A stretch of 64,000 nt of DNA from JBOGOC01 sp050747525 (GCA_050747525.1 JBOGOC010000102.1:1-64000), one strand, 5' to 3'. Positions 1 to 16,233 are shown, counted from the stretch's first letter. A program made the numbers and translations. Notes: a model not told the origin generated them from the sequence alone.

Positions 1-44
1 CTTTCAGCGCGGGCAGCTCGCGCGAGGCGAGGACGGAAGCGAGA

Positions 45-76
45 GCGAGCGTCGTGGCCAACGCCACGACGCTCGC
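45..76. terminator. Perfect 14-bp hairpin, probable terminator of the TamB-BamA fusion gene
   Basis: Bases 45-58 pair perfectly with 63-76 around a 4-base loop (CAAC). On the minus strand the hairpin starts about 50 bases after the stop codon of the gene ending at 125, which fits a transcription terminator. There is no U-tract, so it is not a classical intrinsic terminator. The rest of 1-124 holds no gene that I can support. Confidence 0.5.
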
Positions 77-124
77 GTCCCCGGAGACCACTCCCCGGGC
101 GGGGTCGCCGCGCGCACCAAGAGA

Positions 125-6382
<6,258 letters not shown>

Positions 6383-6484
6383 GTTGTCTTCTTATAGCAC
6401 AGCGAAAACGGAGCGTCTCGCGTGCTAGAATCCCGCCTCGCCTGGAGGAACGATGCGAGCGGTCAATCACCCGGAGGGCACGAG

Positions 6485-7807
6485 ATGCGCCCGGCTGCAC
6501 CGGCGCTCGCCGTCGGAATGCTGCTGATGACCGCGCCTGCCGTGGCCCGCCAGCTCGCCCCGCCGGTCCAGCGCCACACGCTCAAGAACGGCATGCAGGT
6601 CCTCATCCTGGAGGACCATTCCGCTCCCACCTTCTGCTACATGACCTATTTCAAGGTCGGGTCGCGCAACGAAGTCCCCGGCATCACCGGCATCTCGCAC
6701 CTGTTCGAGCACATGATGTTCAACGGCTCGGCCAAGTTCGGGCCCAAGGTGTTCGACCGCCTGGTGGAGTCGGGAGGCGGCTACTCCAATGGCAGCACCT
6801 GGAACGACTACACCAACTACTACGAAGAGGTCTCCACCGAGACCCTGGAAACGGTCCTGGACCTCGAGTCCGACCGCATGCGCGCCCTGCTCATCACGCC
6901 CGAGAACCTCGAGCAGGAGCGCGGCATCGTCAAGGAAGAGCGCCGCCTGAGAACCGACAACTCCACCGAGGGTAAGCTTTTCGAGCTGCTCATGGCCAAC
7001 GCCTTCATCGCCTCGACCTACCGCTGGCCCGTGGTGGGGTGGGAGGCCGATCTGAACAACATCAACCTTCAGGACTGCAAGGACTACTTCCGAACGTACT
7101 ACGCGCCCAACAACGCCGTGGTGGCCATCGTGGGGGACGTGGACTCGGCGCGGGTGCGCACCCTGATGGACAAGTACTTCGGCGACATCCCCGGCCAGGC
7201 GCCGCCGCGCGCCGTGGTCGACGCCGAGCCCGAGCAGAAAGGCGAGAAGCGCCTGACGCACCGCATGCAGGCCGAGCTGCCGGCCGTGATGCTGGGCTAC
7301 AAGGCGGTGGAGTTCACGCACCCGGACTACGCGACCACCGAGGTGATCCGCGGCATCCTGAGCGAAGGAGAGTCGTCGCGGCTCTACCAGTCGCTCATCT
7401 ACGACCAGCAGGTCGCCACCGACGTCTCGGCCTTCTTCCGTCCCACCATGCAACCGGGGCTCTTCATGCTGTACGCGCAGGCCAAGCCCGGCGTGGAGAC
7501 GTCCACGCTGGAGGCGGGCATCTACAAGGAGATCGCGCGGCTGGCGGCCGGGGACGTTTCGCAGCGTGAGGTGCAGAAGGCGAAGAACCAGCTCCGCGCG
7601 GCGGTGGTGCGCGAGCTGAAGGACAACGCCGGCCGGGCCGATCGCATCGCCTTCTACGAGGTGATGGCCGGCGACTACACCCAGATGCTGACGGTTCTGG
7701 ATCTCATGGACAAGGTGACCGTGGACGACGTGGCACGCGTGGCGCGCGAGCGGTTCCAGCCGGCCACGCGCACCGTGGTCACCCTCATCCCCGACGATCA
7801 GCCGTGA
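6485..7807 (+). CDS. M16 family zinc metallopeptidase, catalytic subunit
   Basis: A 440-residue exported protease. The ATG at 6485 is preferred over an upstream in-frame ATG because it opens a signal peptide (MRPAAPALAVGMLLMTAPAVA) and has a CGGAGG ribosome site. The inverted zinc motif HLFEH lies at residues 72-76, and the distal Glu is in VKEERR near residue 150, so the active site is intact. Both M16 halves are present. The next gene overlaps the stop by four bases (GTGA) and encodes an inactive homologue, so the two probably form a periplasmic heterodimer, as mitochondrial processing peptidase and many bacterial M16B pairs do. Substrates are unknown. Confidence 0.92.
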   Translation: MRPAAPALAVGMLLMTAPAVARQLAPPVQRHTLKNGMQVLILEDHSAPTFCYMTYFKVGSRNEVPGITGISHLFEHMMFNGSAKFGPKVFDRLVESGGGYSNGSTWNDYTNYYEEVSTETLETVLDLESDRMRALLITPENLEQERGIVKEERRLRTDNSTEGKLFELLMANAFIASTYRWPVVGWEADLNNINLQDCKDYFRTYYAPNNAVVAIVGDVDSARVRTLMDKYFGDIPGQAPPRAVVDAEPEQKGEKRLTHRMQAELPAVMLGYKAVEFTHPDYATTEVIRGILSEGESSRLYQSLIYDQQVATDVSAFFRPTMQPGLFMLYAQAKPGVETSTLEAGIYKEIARLAAGDVSQREVQKAKNQLRAAVVRELKDNAGRADRIAFYEVMAGDYTQMLTVLDLMDKVTVDDVARVARERFQPATRTVVTLIPDDQP

Positions 7808-9195
7808 GAGGGCGGGGCGCTCTCGGGCTGGCGGCGGTGGCAGGATTCTTCATGGCGAACACCGGCGTCAGCGCCGCCACGGGCGGCTTCAAGCTTCCTC
7901 CCGCCACGGGACGCACCCTTCCCAACGGCGTGCGCGTGAACCTGATGGAGTACCACGAGCTGCCGCTGGTGGACTTCCAGGTGGTGGTGGGGGCGGGGGC
8001 GGCGCACGATCCCAAAGGCAAGGAAGGGCTGGCCAGCCTCACCGCCGAGCTGCTGCGCAAGGGGACCACGAAACGCAACGCCAAGGAGATCGCCGACGCC
8101 GTCGACTTCGTGGGCGGGGCGCTGGGCGGCTCGGCCGATCACGACGGCACGCGCGTGACCGCGGAGTTCATGGCCAAGGACGTCGACCTGGCCCTGGAGC
8201 TGCTGGCCGACACGGTGATGAGCCCCGTCTTCGCGCCCGACGAGGTGGAGCGCGAGAAAGGGGATACGCTGGCCGAGCTTCAGGCCGCCAAGGAGAATCC
8301 CTCGCTGCTGGCCAGCCGCCGGTTCGTCGAGCTGCTGTTCGCGAATCACCCCTACGGGCATCCCACCGTGGGATGGGAGAGCACGGTCAAGGGGATGACG
8401 GCCCAGGACGTGAAGGCCTTCCACGCGAGGCACTTCGTGCCGGGCAACATCATCATCGTGGGCGTGGGGGACTTCTCCGCCGCCGAGATGATGGCGAAGC
8501 TTGAGAAGCACTTCGGCGGGTGGAAGGGGCCCCGGACCGAAGAGACCCCGATCCCCAAGCCCGCTCCGCCGGCCGCGAAGACCATCTACCTCATCGACAA
8601 GCCCGACTCCACACAGAGCCAGGTCCGCATGGGGAGCGTCGGCATCCGGCGCACCGACCCCGACTACGTGATCATCCAGGTGGCCAACGCCATCCTGGGC
8701 GGCGGGTTCACCTCCCGCCTGGTGGAGGAGATCCGCGTCAACCGCAGCCTCTCGTACGGCGCCAGCAGCCGGTTCTATCCTCTGGTGCAGAACGGCCCGT
8801 TCGTCGTGAGCACCTTCACCAAGAACGAGACCACCGGCGAGATCATCAAGGTGGCGCGCGAGGTGCTGGCGAAGTTCCACGCCGAAGGGGCCACCGCCGA
8901 GGAGGTGGACAAGGCCCGCAAGTACCTGCGCGGAGGCTTCGCCATCTCCCACCAGGCTCCCGACGCGCTGGCCGACGCGCTCGCGGAGATCGCGTTCTAC
9001 GGCCTGCCGACCGACTACTACGACACCTACCTGGACAAGATCGACCGGGTCACCCTTGACGACGTCCGCCGCGTGGCCCGCGAGCGCTTTCCCATCGACA
9101 CCCTGATCACGGTGGTGCTGGGCGAGGGGAAGGCCGTCCGCGCCCAGCTCGAGCCGCTGGGCCCCGTGACCGCGGCGCCGCTCGCGGGGCACTGA
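7804..9195 (+). CDS. M16 family peptidase-like protein, non-catalytic partner
   Basis: A 463-residue homologue of the preceding peptidase, with a GTG start overlapping that gene's stop codon, so translation is probably coupled. The N-terminal residues look like a signal peptide (GALGLAAVAGFFMANTGVSA). The zinc motif is replaced by SLTAELL, so the protein should not bind zinc. The C-terminal half keeps the M16B substrate-binding features (NRSLSYGASSRFYP with the Arg/Tyr pair). This is the usual division of labour between an active and an inactive M16 subunit. Confidence 0.9.
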   Translation: MRGRGALGLAAVAGFFMANTGVSAATGGFKLPPATGRTLPNGVRVNLMEYHELPLVDFQVVVGAGAAHDPKGKEGLASLTAELLRKGTTKRNAKEIADAVDFVGGALGGSADHDGTRVTAEFMAKDVDLALELLADTVMSPVFAPDEVEREKGDTLAELQAAKENPSLLASRRFVELLFANHPYGHPTVGWESTVKGMTAQDVKAFHARHFVPGNIIIVGVGDFSAAEMMAKLEKHFGGWKGPRTEETPIPKPAPPAAKTIYLIDKPDSTQSQVRMGSVGIRRTDPDYVIIQVANAILGGGFTSRLVEEIRVNRSLSYGASSRFYPLVQNGPFVVSTFTKNETTGEIIKVAREVLAKFHAEGATAEEVDKARKYLRGGFAISHQAPDALADALAEIAFYGLPTDYYDTYLDKIDRVTLDDVRRVARERFPIDTLITVVLGEGKAVRAQLEPLGPVTAAPLAGH

Positions 9196-9219
9196 GCAGG
9201 GCGCCTCAACATCCCCGGG

Positions 9220-9936
9220 CTATTTCACGCGCGTGGGGAACAGACCGTGCGTGACCGCGCAGGCCGCGGCCTGGGCGCGGCTGCTGACGTTCAGCTTGGG
9301 ATAGACGCTCTTCAGATGTGAAGCCACCGTGTTCATGCTGACGTGAAGCCGGTCGGCGATCCCGCCATTGGTGAGCCCTTCCGCCAGCAGCGAGAGGACT
9401 TCCCGCTCCCGGCGCGTCAGCTCGGCCAGCGGGCCGGCGTGCGAGTCCTCAATCGCCGGCATCTCCGCCCGGCGGTGATCAATCCAGATCCTTTTTTCGC
9501 GTTTTGCGTCATGTAGGGTCAGCATTCGTCCGATCGGATCCCGCATGGAAGAGAGGCAAATCGAGACGGTGGCCCGTATGAGCCTGTGACCGGGGAGTGT
9601 CAGATCGGTGGTGACGGGGATGCTTTCCTTGACGGAGGCCGCCCAGAACGTGGCCAACCCTACGTGGCGCACCGCCTTCCGAAAGCCGGTCCCGGCGACG
9701 GGCCGCGCAGCGAGCTTCAGGATTTCCTGCGCCGCGCGGTTCATGTAGAAGATCCGCTCGTCGAGGTCGACCAGCACGATGCCGTCGGACATCCCCTCGA
9801 TGGCCCCGAACAGGGCACACGAGCCGCAGCGCGTTGGAAGCTCGACGGGTCCGGCCATGACAATGTCATAGCAATCCAGATACCAGGGCCGGCCCGAAGG
9901 CGCACCGGCAGCCGGGAAGATCGGCCCGCCGGCCAT
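9220..9936 (-). CDS. LuxR-type transcriptional regulator with PAS sensor domain
   Basis: A 238-residue protein. Residues about 40-140 resemble a PAS fold (AIEGMSDGIVLVDLDERIFYMN). Residues about 170-230 form a LuxR/GerE helix-turn-helix (LTRREREVLSLLAEGL, then NTVASHLKSVYPKLNV). The N-terminus is uncertain: an internal Met (MAGPVELPTRCG) may be the real start. The ligand and target genes are unknown. It is divergent from a small exported protein gene and converges with the M16 pair. Confidence 0.85.
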   Translation of the reverse strand: MAGGPIFPAAGAPSGRPWYLDCYDIVMAGPVELPTRCGSCALFGAIEGMSDGIVLVDLDERIFYMNRAAQEILKLAARPVAGTGFRKAVRHVGLATFWAASVKESIPVTTDLTLPGHRLIRATVSICLSSMRDPIGRMLTLHDAKREKRIWIDHRRAEMPAIEDSHAGPLAELTRREREVLSLLAEGLTNGGIADRLHVSMNTVASHLKSVYPKLNVSSRAQAAACAVTHGLFPTRVK

Positions 9937-10039
9937 GAGGATGCCCGAAGCCCGCGATTGACGGGCCCTTTCCCCCGGCGGTAGCCGGCCGCGCGGCGCC
10001 TATATTCCTCCAGCACAATCACCCCTGGAGGAGATCACA

Positions 10040-10546
10040 ATGCGCCTGTCTCGCTGTGCCGCGCTGCTCGTCGCCGCCGGAGTCCTGTCATCCGGTCTGG
10101 TGGCCGACACCATCGTCAGGGCACGCCCGGACAATGACCACCCCTCTCCCATGGTCCTGGAGACCGACTTCATCCTCACGAACACGGGGCAATGGGACCA
10201 GAAGCAGTGGCACGAGGCGGTCGCCTATCGCGATCTGGCCCGCCACATCTGCGAAGACCTCACCGTCAGCTACTTCGCCATGGACGTGCAGTCGGGCAAG
10301 AACGGCGGCCCGGCGAGGATCCGGGTGAAGGGCCGCCTCCGCAACATCGGCAGGCGTGACAAGGAAGCGAACGTGCAGGTGGACCTGGTCAAGGGGAAGA
10401 CGGTCCTGGCCAGCCTCGCGGAGTCGGGCGTCGAGATCGAGGAAAACGAGGAAGCCGGCTGGGGCGGCTCGCTGCGCGTGAATCCGTCTCAGCTCACCTC
10501 GCAGCCCGAGCCGCGCGTGAGGATCACGATCACCGTGGAACGCTGA
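10040..10546 (+). CDS. Hypothetical exported protein, 168 aa
   Basis: The ATG follows a good ribosome site (GGAGGAGATCACA). Residues 1-22 form a signal peptide (RCAALLVAAGVLSSGLVADT). The mature part reads like a single beta-sandwich domain (VKGRLRNIGRRDKEANVQVD, then RVRITITVER), similar in style to small FxLYD-like exported domains that add an intermolecular contact surface. I do not recognise the family. It stands alone, with a terminator-like hairpin 43 bases after its stop. Confidence 0.7.
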   Translation: MRLSRCAALLVAAGVLSSGLVADTIVRARPDNDHPSPMVLETDFILTNTGQWDQKQWHEAVAYRDLARHICEDLTVSYFAMDVQSGKNGGPARIRVKGRLRNIGRRDKEANVQVDLVKGKTVLASLAESGVEIEENEEAGWGGSLRVNPSQLTSQPEPRVRITITVER

Positions 10547-10588
10547 ACCGCCTCTTCACCCCCGGCGGCACTCTCGGCGCGGCCGATT

Positions 10589-10607
10589 CCGGCGGCCGGG
10601 CCGCCGG
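10589..10607. terminator. GC hairpin between convergent genes, bidirectional terminator candidate
   Basis: CCGGCGGC at 10589-10596 pairs with GCCGCCGG at 10600-10607 around a 3-base loop. It lies in the 79-base gap between the stops of two converging genes. No T-tract follows on either strand. Confidence 0.45.
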
Positions 10608-10625
10608 GGGAGCACGAGAACGGTG

Positions 10626-10982
10626 CTACTGCCCCCGCCTGGCCCCGGCCGGCTGCCAGATCACGATCCCGAACTCGGGGAAGTCATGGTCGGCCGGGTT
10701 CAGATCGCACTCCGGGATGCGCTCGCGGGACAGGCACGTGCCGCCGGCCCCGCTCGGCTTGGGCCCCTGTCCGCATCCGCAGCAGTCGACCGACTGCATG
10801 CAGTTCGACCCGGAGGGAATGCAGGCCTTCGATCCGGCGCTGGTCGAGCCGCAGGTCGCGCGGATCTGGCCGTCGCTGGTGTTGAACATGCAGATCTTGC
10901 AGCCGCCGGCGCCCGAGGCATCGGCCGTCACCGCGATGATGACGAGCATGGCCGCGCCCAGCAGCATGAGCAGCTTCTTCAT
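10626..10982 (-). CDS. Small cysteine-rich exported protein
   Basis: A 118-residue protein starting at an ATG (10982) with an AGGAAG ribosome site. A signal peptide (MKKLLMLLGAAMLVIIAVTADA) precedes a region of about 70 residues with ten cysteines, including CKIC and DCCGC. The even number and close spacing suggest disulfide bonds or metal binding outside the cytoplasm. The start overlaps the stop of the upstream propeller gene (ATGA), so the two are probably translated together and may act together. I do not recognise the family. Confidence 0.75.
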   Translation of the reverse strand: MKKLLMLLGAAMLVIIAVTADASGAGGCKICMFNTSDGQIRATCGSTSAGSKACIPSGSNCMQSVDCCGCGQGPKPSGAGGTCLSRERIPECDLNPADHDFPEFGIVIWQPAGARRGQ

Positions 10983-11950
10983 GGGCTCTTCCTCCACAAT
11001 TCAACGCGGCGCTCGTTGTTGAAATGTCGCATGTACATGCCGTTGGCAAGCCGCTTGGCCAGCGAGCGGGGATCGCTCGCGGCGAGCCCGGCCTCCACGA
11101 GCGTCCCGTCGCGCGTGAAGACGTCGGCGACCGGCTTCCTGCCCTCCGCGATGTAGGAATTGACGATGAAGTCGCCGAGGACGGCGACGCGCAGGGTGGT
11201 GTAGGCATTCAGCCGGAAATAGTCGAAGCCGCCGACCCGATCGGGCCGGGGAGCTTCGCCGGCCCCGCGCGCGAGCGTGCTCAGGACTTCTCCCTCCGGA
11301 GACAGGTGAAGGATCTCGTAGGGGGTGAGCCTGGAGAGCCAGAGCGAGTTGTCGGCCGGATCGAGCGCCAGGTACCCGGAGCTCAGCCCCTGCTGGTTCT
11401 CGGCCAGATCGAGCGGGCTCACCGAAGACGAGATGTGCCGCCCGGCGGCATCGAACCGGTGAAGGATGCTTCGATCCTGAATGCTGTAGCCCACCAGGTA
11501 GAGCTCACCGGACGGGTGCCTGACGAATCCATTGATGCTCACGATCTCCCGGCCGAACGGCACGGGCTCCGCCGGCTCGAGATCCGCCCCGTAGAAGAGG
11601 AACCGGAATCCCTCCTGATCGGCGACCACCAGGCCGCCGTCCGGCAGGACCACCAGACGGTGGATGGAGGTCGCCTCGGGAGAGATGCCGCGCGGCGGCG
11701 CGAGCCAGCGCGCGAACGAGCCGTCGCTGGCGAAGAGGGCGACGCGCCTGGCGTCCGCATCGAGGATCACGATCCTGCCGTCGGGCAGGACGTCCACGTC
11801 GGACATGGTGCGCACGCCCCCCAGCCGCTCGGCGGGGATGATCAGGGACTCTTCGAGCAGGGCCTGGTCCTTGGGGTGGGGAACCTGGATGGAATCCGCG
11901 TAGGCGCTGCATGGGATCACGACTGCGAGCAAAACGGCGAGTCGCTTCAT
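10979..11950 (-). CDS. Exported beta-propeller protein (6-bladed NHL/TolB-like)
   Basis: A 323-residue protein. The ATG at 11950 follows GGGAGGAGCC and opens a signal peptide (MKRLAVLLAVVIPCSAYA). The rest contains repeated blades of the form DVLPDGRIVILDADARRVAL and VVLPDGGLVVADQEGFRFLF, typical of six-bladed propellers found in many exported bacterial proteins. No catalytic residues are apparent; a binding or scaffold role is likely. The overlap with the Cys-rich gene downstream suggests a two-gene operon. Confidence 0.75.
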   Translation of the reverse strand: MKRLAVLLAVVIPCSAYADSIQVPHPKDQALLEESLIIPAERLGGVRTMSDVDVLPDGRIVILDADARRVALFASDGSFARWLAPPRGISPEATSIHRLVVLPDGGLVVADQEGFRFLFYGADLEPAEPVPFGREIVSINGFVRHPSGELYLVGYSIQDRSILHRFDAAGRHISSSVSPLDLAENQQGLSSGYLALDPADNSLWLSRLTPYEILHLSPEGEVLSTLARGAGEAPRPDRVGGFDYFRLNAYTTLRVAVLGDFIVNSYIAEGRKPVADVFTRDGTLVEAGLAASDPRSLAKRLANGMYMRHFNNERRVELWRKSP

Positions 11951-12263
11951 GGCTCCTCCCTTCACGCGCTTCCTCGAGCGCTCAATTCCAAGGCAGAGGA
12001 ACGGACACAGCCTGACTCACACGGACGTGCGATGCGAAGACGCTCTGATCTGGTGAGGGTGTTGGCGCGAAACCACCGGCCGGGGTCGTGGACGCAGGAC
12101 GCGAAATCCACGAGTCTCAGGAGTTACGGCGACCACCACGGCCGTTGCCGCCGCGGTTGACCGGTACATGGCCCCCATACTCGCACACGTGGCCCGAAAA
12201 GAGAAGCGGTCCCCTGCGGTCCACGTGCCCTATGATTGCGAGATAAACAGAGGGAGGTGCGTC
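11951..12263. other. Intergenic region, 313 bases, between divergent genes
   Basis: The gap separates the propeller gene (minus) from the universal stress protein gene (plus) and must hold promoters for both. I see no clear -35/-10 pair, RNA gene or repeat. The only defined element is the ribosome site GGAGGTG just before the stress protein start. Confidence 0.5.
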
Positions 12264-12709
12264 ATGAAGATCCTGCTGGCGGTGGACGGGTCGGAGTGCG
12301 GCGACGCCGCCGTGCGGCACGTGGCGTCGTTCCCCTGGCCCGGCGGCACGGAGGTGCGGGTCATCTCGGCGGCGGAGCCCCCCGCCATGATGGCGATGAC
12401 CGAGACCTGGGGGCCGCCGGTGGACTACTACGACATGCTGGAGAAGGCGGCGGAGGAACGCGCCCGCCACGCGGTGGAGCGCGCGTCAGCCGACCTGAAG
12501 GGGACGGACCTGAGGGTTACGGGAGAGGTGATTCGCGGGCTCCCCAAGGAGGCCATCCTGCACGAGGCCGAGCGGTGGGTGGCCGACCTCATCGTGCTGG
12601 GCTCGCACGGATACCGCGGCATCAAGCGGATCTGGCTGGGCTCGGTCTCGCAGGCGGTGGCGGCCCATGCGCACTGCTCCGTGATGATCGTGCGCCGCCC
12701 CGAGGCGGC

Positions 12710-12722
<13 letters not shown>
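12264..12722 (+). CDS. Universal stress protein (UspA family)
   Basis: A 152-residue single-domain protein. The ATG at 12264 is chosen because it follows GGAGGTG and begins the canonical first strand (MKILLAVDGSECGDAA). The nucleotide-binding motif G-2x-G-9x-G-S is present near the C-terminus (GSHGYRGIKRIWLGS). Such proteins bind ATP or AMP and accumulate under stress. Its last codons overlap the convergent response-regulator gene by 13 bases. Confidence 0.93.
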
Positions 12723-14092
<1,370 letters not shown>

Positions 14093-14271
14093 CGCGAAGA
14101 CCTGTCACGGCGCCGGCCGCCAGAGCCGGGTGGACTGTGGGAAGAGAATCGCGATCACTCTAGCACATGGATCGTGCCCGGCAACGAGCGCAAACCGTGC
14201 GCCGGACGCACCGCTCGCGCAGGTTTTTCGCCGCGGGCGCCCGGATCCCTCGGGACAACGGGCGCAGGCCC

Positions 14272-14287
14272 TGGCACGGCGGCTGCA
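14272..14287 (+). promoter_or_regulatory. Candidate sigma-54 promoter
   Basis: The sequence TGGCACG-GCGG-CTGCA matches the -24/-12 consensus TGGCACG-N4-TTGCA with a single mismatch (C for the first T of the -12 box). Transcription would begin near 14299, 27 bases before the first downstream ATG. A GAFTGA-type activator gene sits just upstream and divergent, which raises the likelihood. Confidence 0.5.
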
Positions 14288-14325
14288 GGGTCCCGGGCGG
14301 TGCGGTAGTCCTGCAGGAGACGGCC

Positions 14326-14481
14326 ATGACCCACCTGGCATGGAAGATCCGCGGGCGGATCCGCGCGTACCAGTACCGTGTCGACATGATGCGGCGGCAT
14401 GGCGAGCTGACGCACCTGGAGGAGGCAATCCTCTTCCTGCTGCTGGCGACCGCGCTGGGGTTGCTGGCTGTGAGGTGGTAG
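14326..14481 (+). CDS. Small putative membrane protein, 51 aa
   Basis: The ATG follows CAGGAGACGGCC. The protein is basic at its N-terminus (HLAWKIRGRIRAYQYRVDMM) and ends in one hydrophobic helix (AILFLLLATALGLLAV) with an RW end, consistent with a C-terminally anchored membrane peptide. It lies between the candidate sigma-54 promoter and the UGA-containing thioredoxin-fold gene, 24 bases upstream of the latter, so the two are probably co-transcribed. I do not recognise the family. Confidence 0.5.
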   Translation: MTHLAWKIRGRIRAYQYRVDMMRRHGELTHLEEAILFLLLATALGLLAVRW

Positions 14482-14505
14482 GATCGCGCGCGGGAGGGGC
14501 GCGCG

Positions 14506-14862
14506 ATGCCAAGGAAGATCGACTGGTACTACCACCGCAACGGCTGAGTGACGTGTGGCCGGGCTCGGGAGTTTCTCGAGCGCGAGAAGGTCGCCGTGGC
14601 GGCCGAGGTGAACGCCTCCAGGAACCCGCAGGGTAGGAAGGACGCACTGGCGCTGGCCGCGAAGGCGAAGCGCCTGGTGGCGGCGAAGGGAACCCGCATC
14701 ACCGAGCTGGACCTGTCGGCCGGCCCGTCTCCGTCCGAGATCCTCGCCCTCATGCTGGGCCCCACGGGCAACCTGCGCGCGCCCACCATGGTCGTGGGAG
14801 ACACCCTGTTCGTGGGGTTCCCCAGGGACGGATTCCCCGAGCTTGCCGGAAAGCCCCGATAA
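14506..14862 (+). CDS. Predicted selenoprotein: ArsC/glutaredoxin-like thioredoxin-fold protein with U-x-x-C
   Basis: The ATG at 14506 has a strong ribosome site (GGGAGGGGC). Thirteen codons (MPRKIDWYYHRNG) precede an in-frame TGA at 14545-14547. The same frame then continues for 104 codons (VTCGRAREFLEREKV onward) to 14862. Reading TGA as selenocysteine gives a 118-residue protein with Sec14-V-T-Cys17, exactly where thioredoxin-fold proteins of the ArsC/glutaredoxin type carry their redox C-x-x-C after the first strand. The cis-Pro region is also recognisable (RAPTMVVGDTLFVGF). A hairpin with a GG-starting loop follows the TGA at the distance expected of a bacterial SECIS. The alternative is a GTG start at 14548, which would lose the first beta strand. 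The role is probably thiol-disulfide redox; the substrate is unknown. rmlA starts 18 bases downstream. Confidence 0.8.
14560..14584 (+). promoter_or_regulatory. Candidate bacterial SECIS hairpin for the gene at 14506
   Basis: GCTCG at 14563-14567 pairs with CGAGC at 14577-14581, with further C-G and G-C pairs outside one G-G mismatch. The 9-base loop GGAGTTTCT (14568-14576) begins with GG. The loop starts 20 bases after the TGA, inside the 16-37 base range typical of bacterial SECIS elements. The stem is modest, so the support is moderate. Confidence 0.55.
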
Positions 14863-14880
14863 GCACTAAGTTCCGGCAGG

Positions 14881-15726
14881 ATGAAGAGCCGCATCAAGGG
14901 GGTCGTCCTGGCCGGCGGGTCCGGCTCCAGGCTCGATCCGCTCACCCGGGTCACCAACAAGCACCTGCTGCCGGTCTACGACAAGCCGATGATCTTCTAT
15001 CCCTTGATGGCGCTGCGCGACTCGGGGATCGAGGAGGTCCTGGTGGTCACCGGGGGGAACGACCCGGGCGACTTCCTGCGGCTGCTGGGGGATGGCCGCG
15101 AGCTGGGGCTGCGCCACATCGAGTACGCCTACCAGCAGGGCAACGGCGGCATCGCCCACGCCCTCGCCCTGGCCGAGCGGTTCGCGGCGGGCGGGCTGCT
15201 GTGCGTCATGCTGGGGGACAACATCGTCCACAAGGTGTTCCGCTCGTCGGTGGAGGCCTTCGCGGCCCAGGGCCGCGGCGCGCGCATCCACCTGAGCCCC
15301 GTGCCGTCCCCCCAGCGCTTCGGCGTGCCGGCGTTCGAAGGGGACCGCATCGTCCGCATCCTGGAAAAGCCGGCCGAGCCTCCCAGCACGTTCGCGGTGA
15401 CCGGCATCTATATGTTCGACAGCCGGGTGTTCGAGATCATCCGCACGCTCAAGCCTTCGGGCCGCGGCGAGCTGGAGATCACCGACGTGAACAACGACTA
15501 CATCTCCCGCGGCGAGATGAGCTGGGCGATGCTGGACGGATGGTGGACCGACGCCGGGACCTTCGAGTCGCTGCACGAGGCGACCAACCTGGTCTGGCGC
15601 TACCGCGCCAACAATCCTGAGATCGTGCCCGGCGTGGCGCATCCGTCGCTGCGCACCGAGTCGGGCCAGAAGGCCATGGCCGCCGCGCGCGAAAAGGTGG
15701 CCAACCCGGGTGGGGCCCGCTCATGA
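14881..15726 (+). CDS. rmlA: Glucose-1-phosphate thymidylyltransferase-like nucleotidyltransferase
   Basis: A 281-residue protein with the sugar-nucleotidyltransferase signature near the N-terminus (LAGGSGSRLDPLT, then NKHLLPVYDKPMI) and the metal-binding LGDN motif. The family joins glucose-1-phosphate to dTTP, forming dTDP-glucose, the first step of deoxysugar synthesis. The length is close to the short RmlA form. Its stop overlaps the rmlC start by four bases (ATGA). It may be co-transcribed with the UGA-containing gene 18 bases upstream. Confidence 0.9.
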   Translation: MKSRIKGVVLAGGSGSRLDPLTRVTNKHLLPVYDKPMIFYPLMALRDSGIEEVLVVTGGNDPGDFLRLLGDGRELGLRHIEYAYQQGNGGIAHALALAERFAAGGLLCVMLGDNIVHKVFRSSVEAFAAQGRGARIHLSPVPSPQRFGVPAFEGDRIVRILEKPAEPPSTFAVTGIYMFDSRVFEIIRTLKPSGRGELEITDVNNDYISRGEMSWAMLDGWWTDAGTFESLHEATNLVWRYRANNPEIVPGVAHPSLRTESGQKAMAAAREKVANPGGARS

Positions 15727-16226
15727 CGCGCGGCGCCGCGATAGAGCGCCCGCTGGTGGGGGGCAAGCCGCTCATCGAAGGGGTGCGCTACAAGAAGCTG
15801 ACCGTCATTCCCGACGAGCGCGGGCGGCTGATGGAGATGCTGCGGCGTGACGACGAGATGTTCATCGGGTTCGGCCAGGCGTACCTGACGTCGGCCTATC
15901 CGGGTGTGGTGAAGGGATGGCACTACCACAAGGTGCAGCACGATCACTTCATCGTGGTGAAGGGGATGATGAAAATCGTCCTGTACGACGCGCGCGAGGG
16001 GTCTCCCACCCGCGGCGTCATCAACGAGTTCTTCATGGGAGAGCACAACCCGCTGCTGCTGCAGATCCCCCCGCTGGTGTACCACGGCTTCAAGTGCATC
16101 TCGGAGCAGGAGGCCCTGGTCATCAACCTGCCCACCGAGCCCTACCGGCACGGCGACCCCGACGAGCACCGGGTCCCCGCGCACGATCCCTCCGTGCCCT
16201 ACGACTGGTCCCGCCAGGACGGCTGA
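15723..16226 (+). CDS. rmlC: dTDP-4-dehydrorhamnose 3,5-epimerase-like cupin
   Basis: A 167-residue RmlC-type cupin. It has the substrate-loop sequence VVKGWHYHKVQHDHF, with the catalytic His region, and the conserved YHGFKCISE segment. Members epimerise dTDP-4-keto-6-deoxyglucose at C3 and C5; some relatives act as keto-isomerases. The start overlaps the rmlA stop and rmlB follows after seven bases, so the three form one operon. The pathway-completing reductase RmlD is not in the window, so the final sugar cannot be named. Confidence 0.85.
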   Translation: MTRGAAIERPLVGGKPLIEGVRYKKLTVIPDERGRLMEMLRRDDEMFIGFGQAYLTSAYPGVVKGWHYHKVQHDHFIVVKGMMKIVLYDAREGSPTRGVINEFFMGEHNPLLLQIPPLVYHGFKCISEQEALVINLPTEPYRHGDPDEHRVPAHDPSVPYDWSRQDG

Positions 16227-16233
16227 GGGCCAC

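Noticed and set aside
1..124. Possible start of another minus-strand gene at the left edge
   Set aside because: A frame is open, but it lies in a perfect hairpin, has no convincing ribosome site and is too short to judge.
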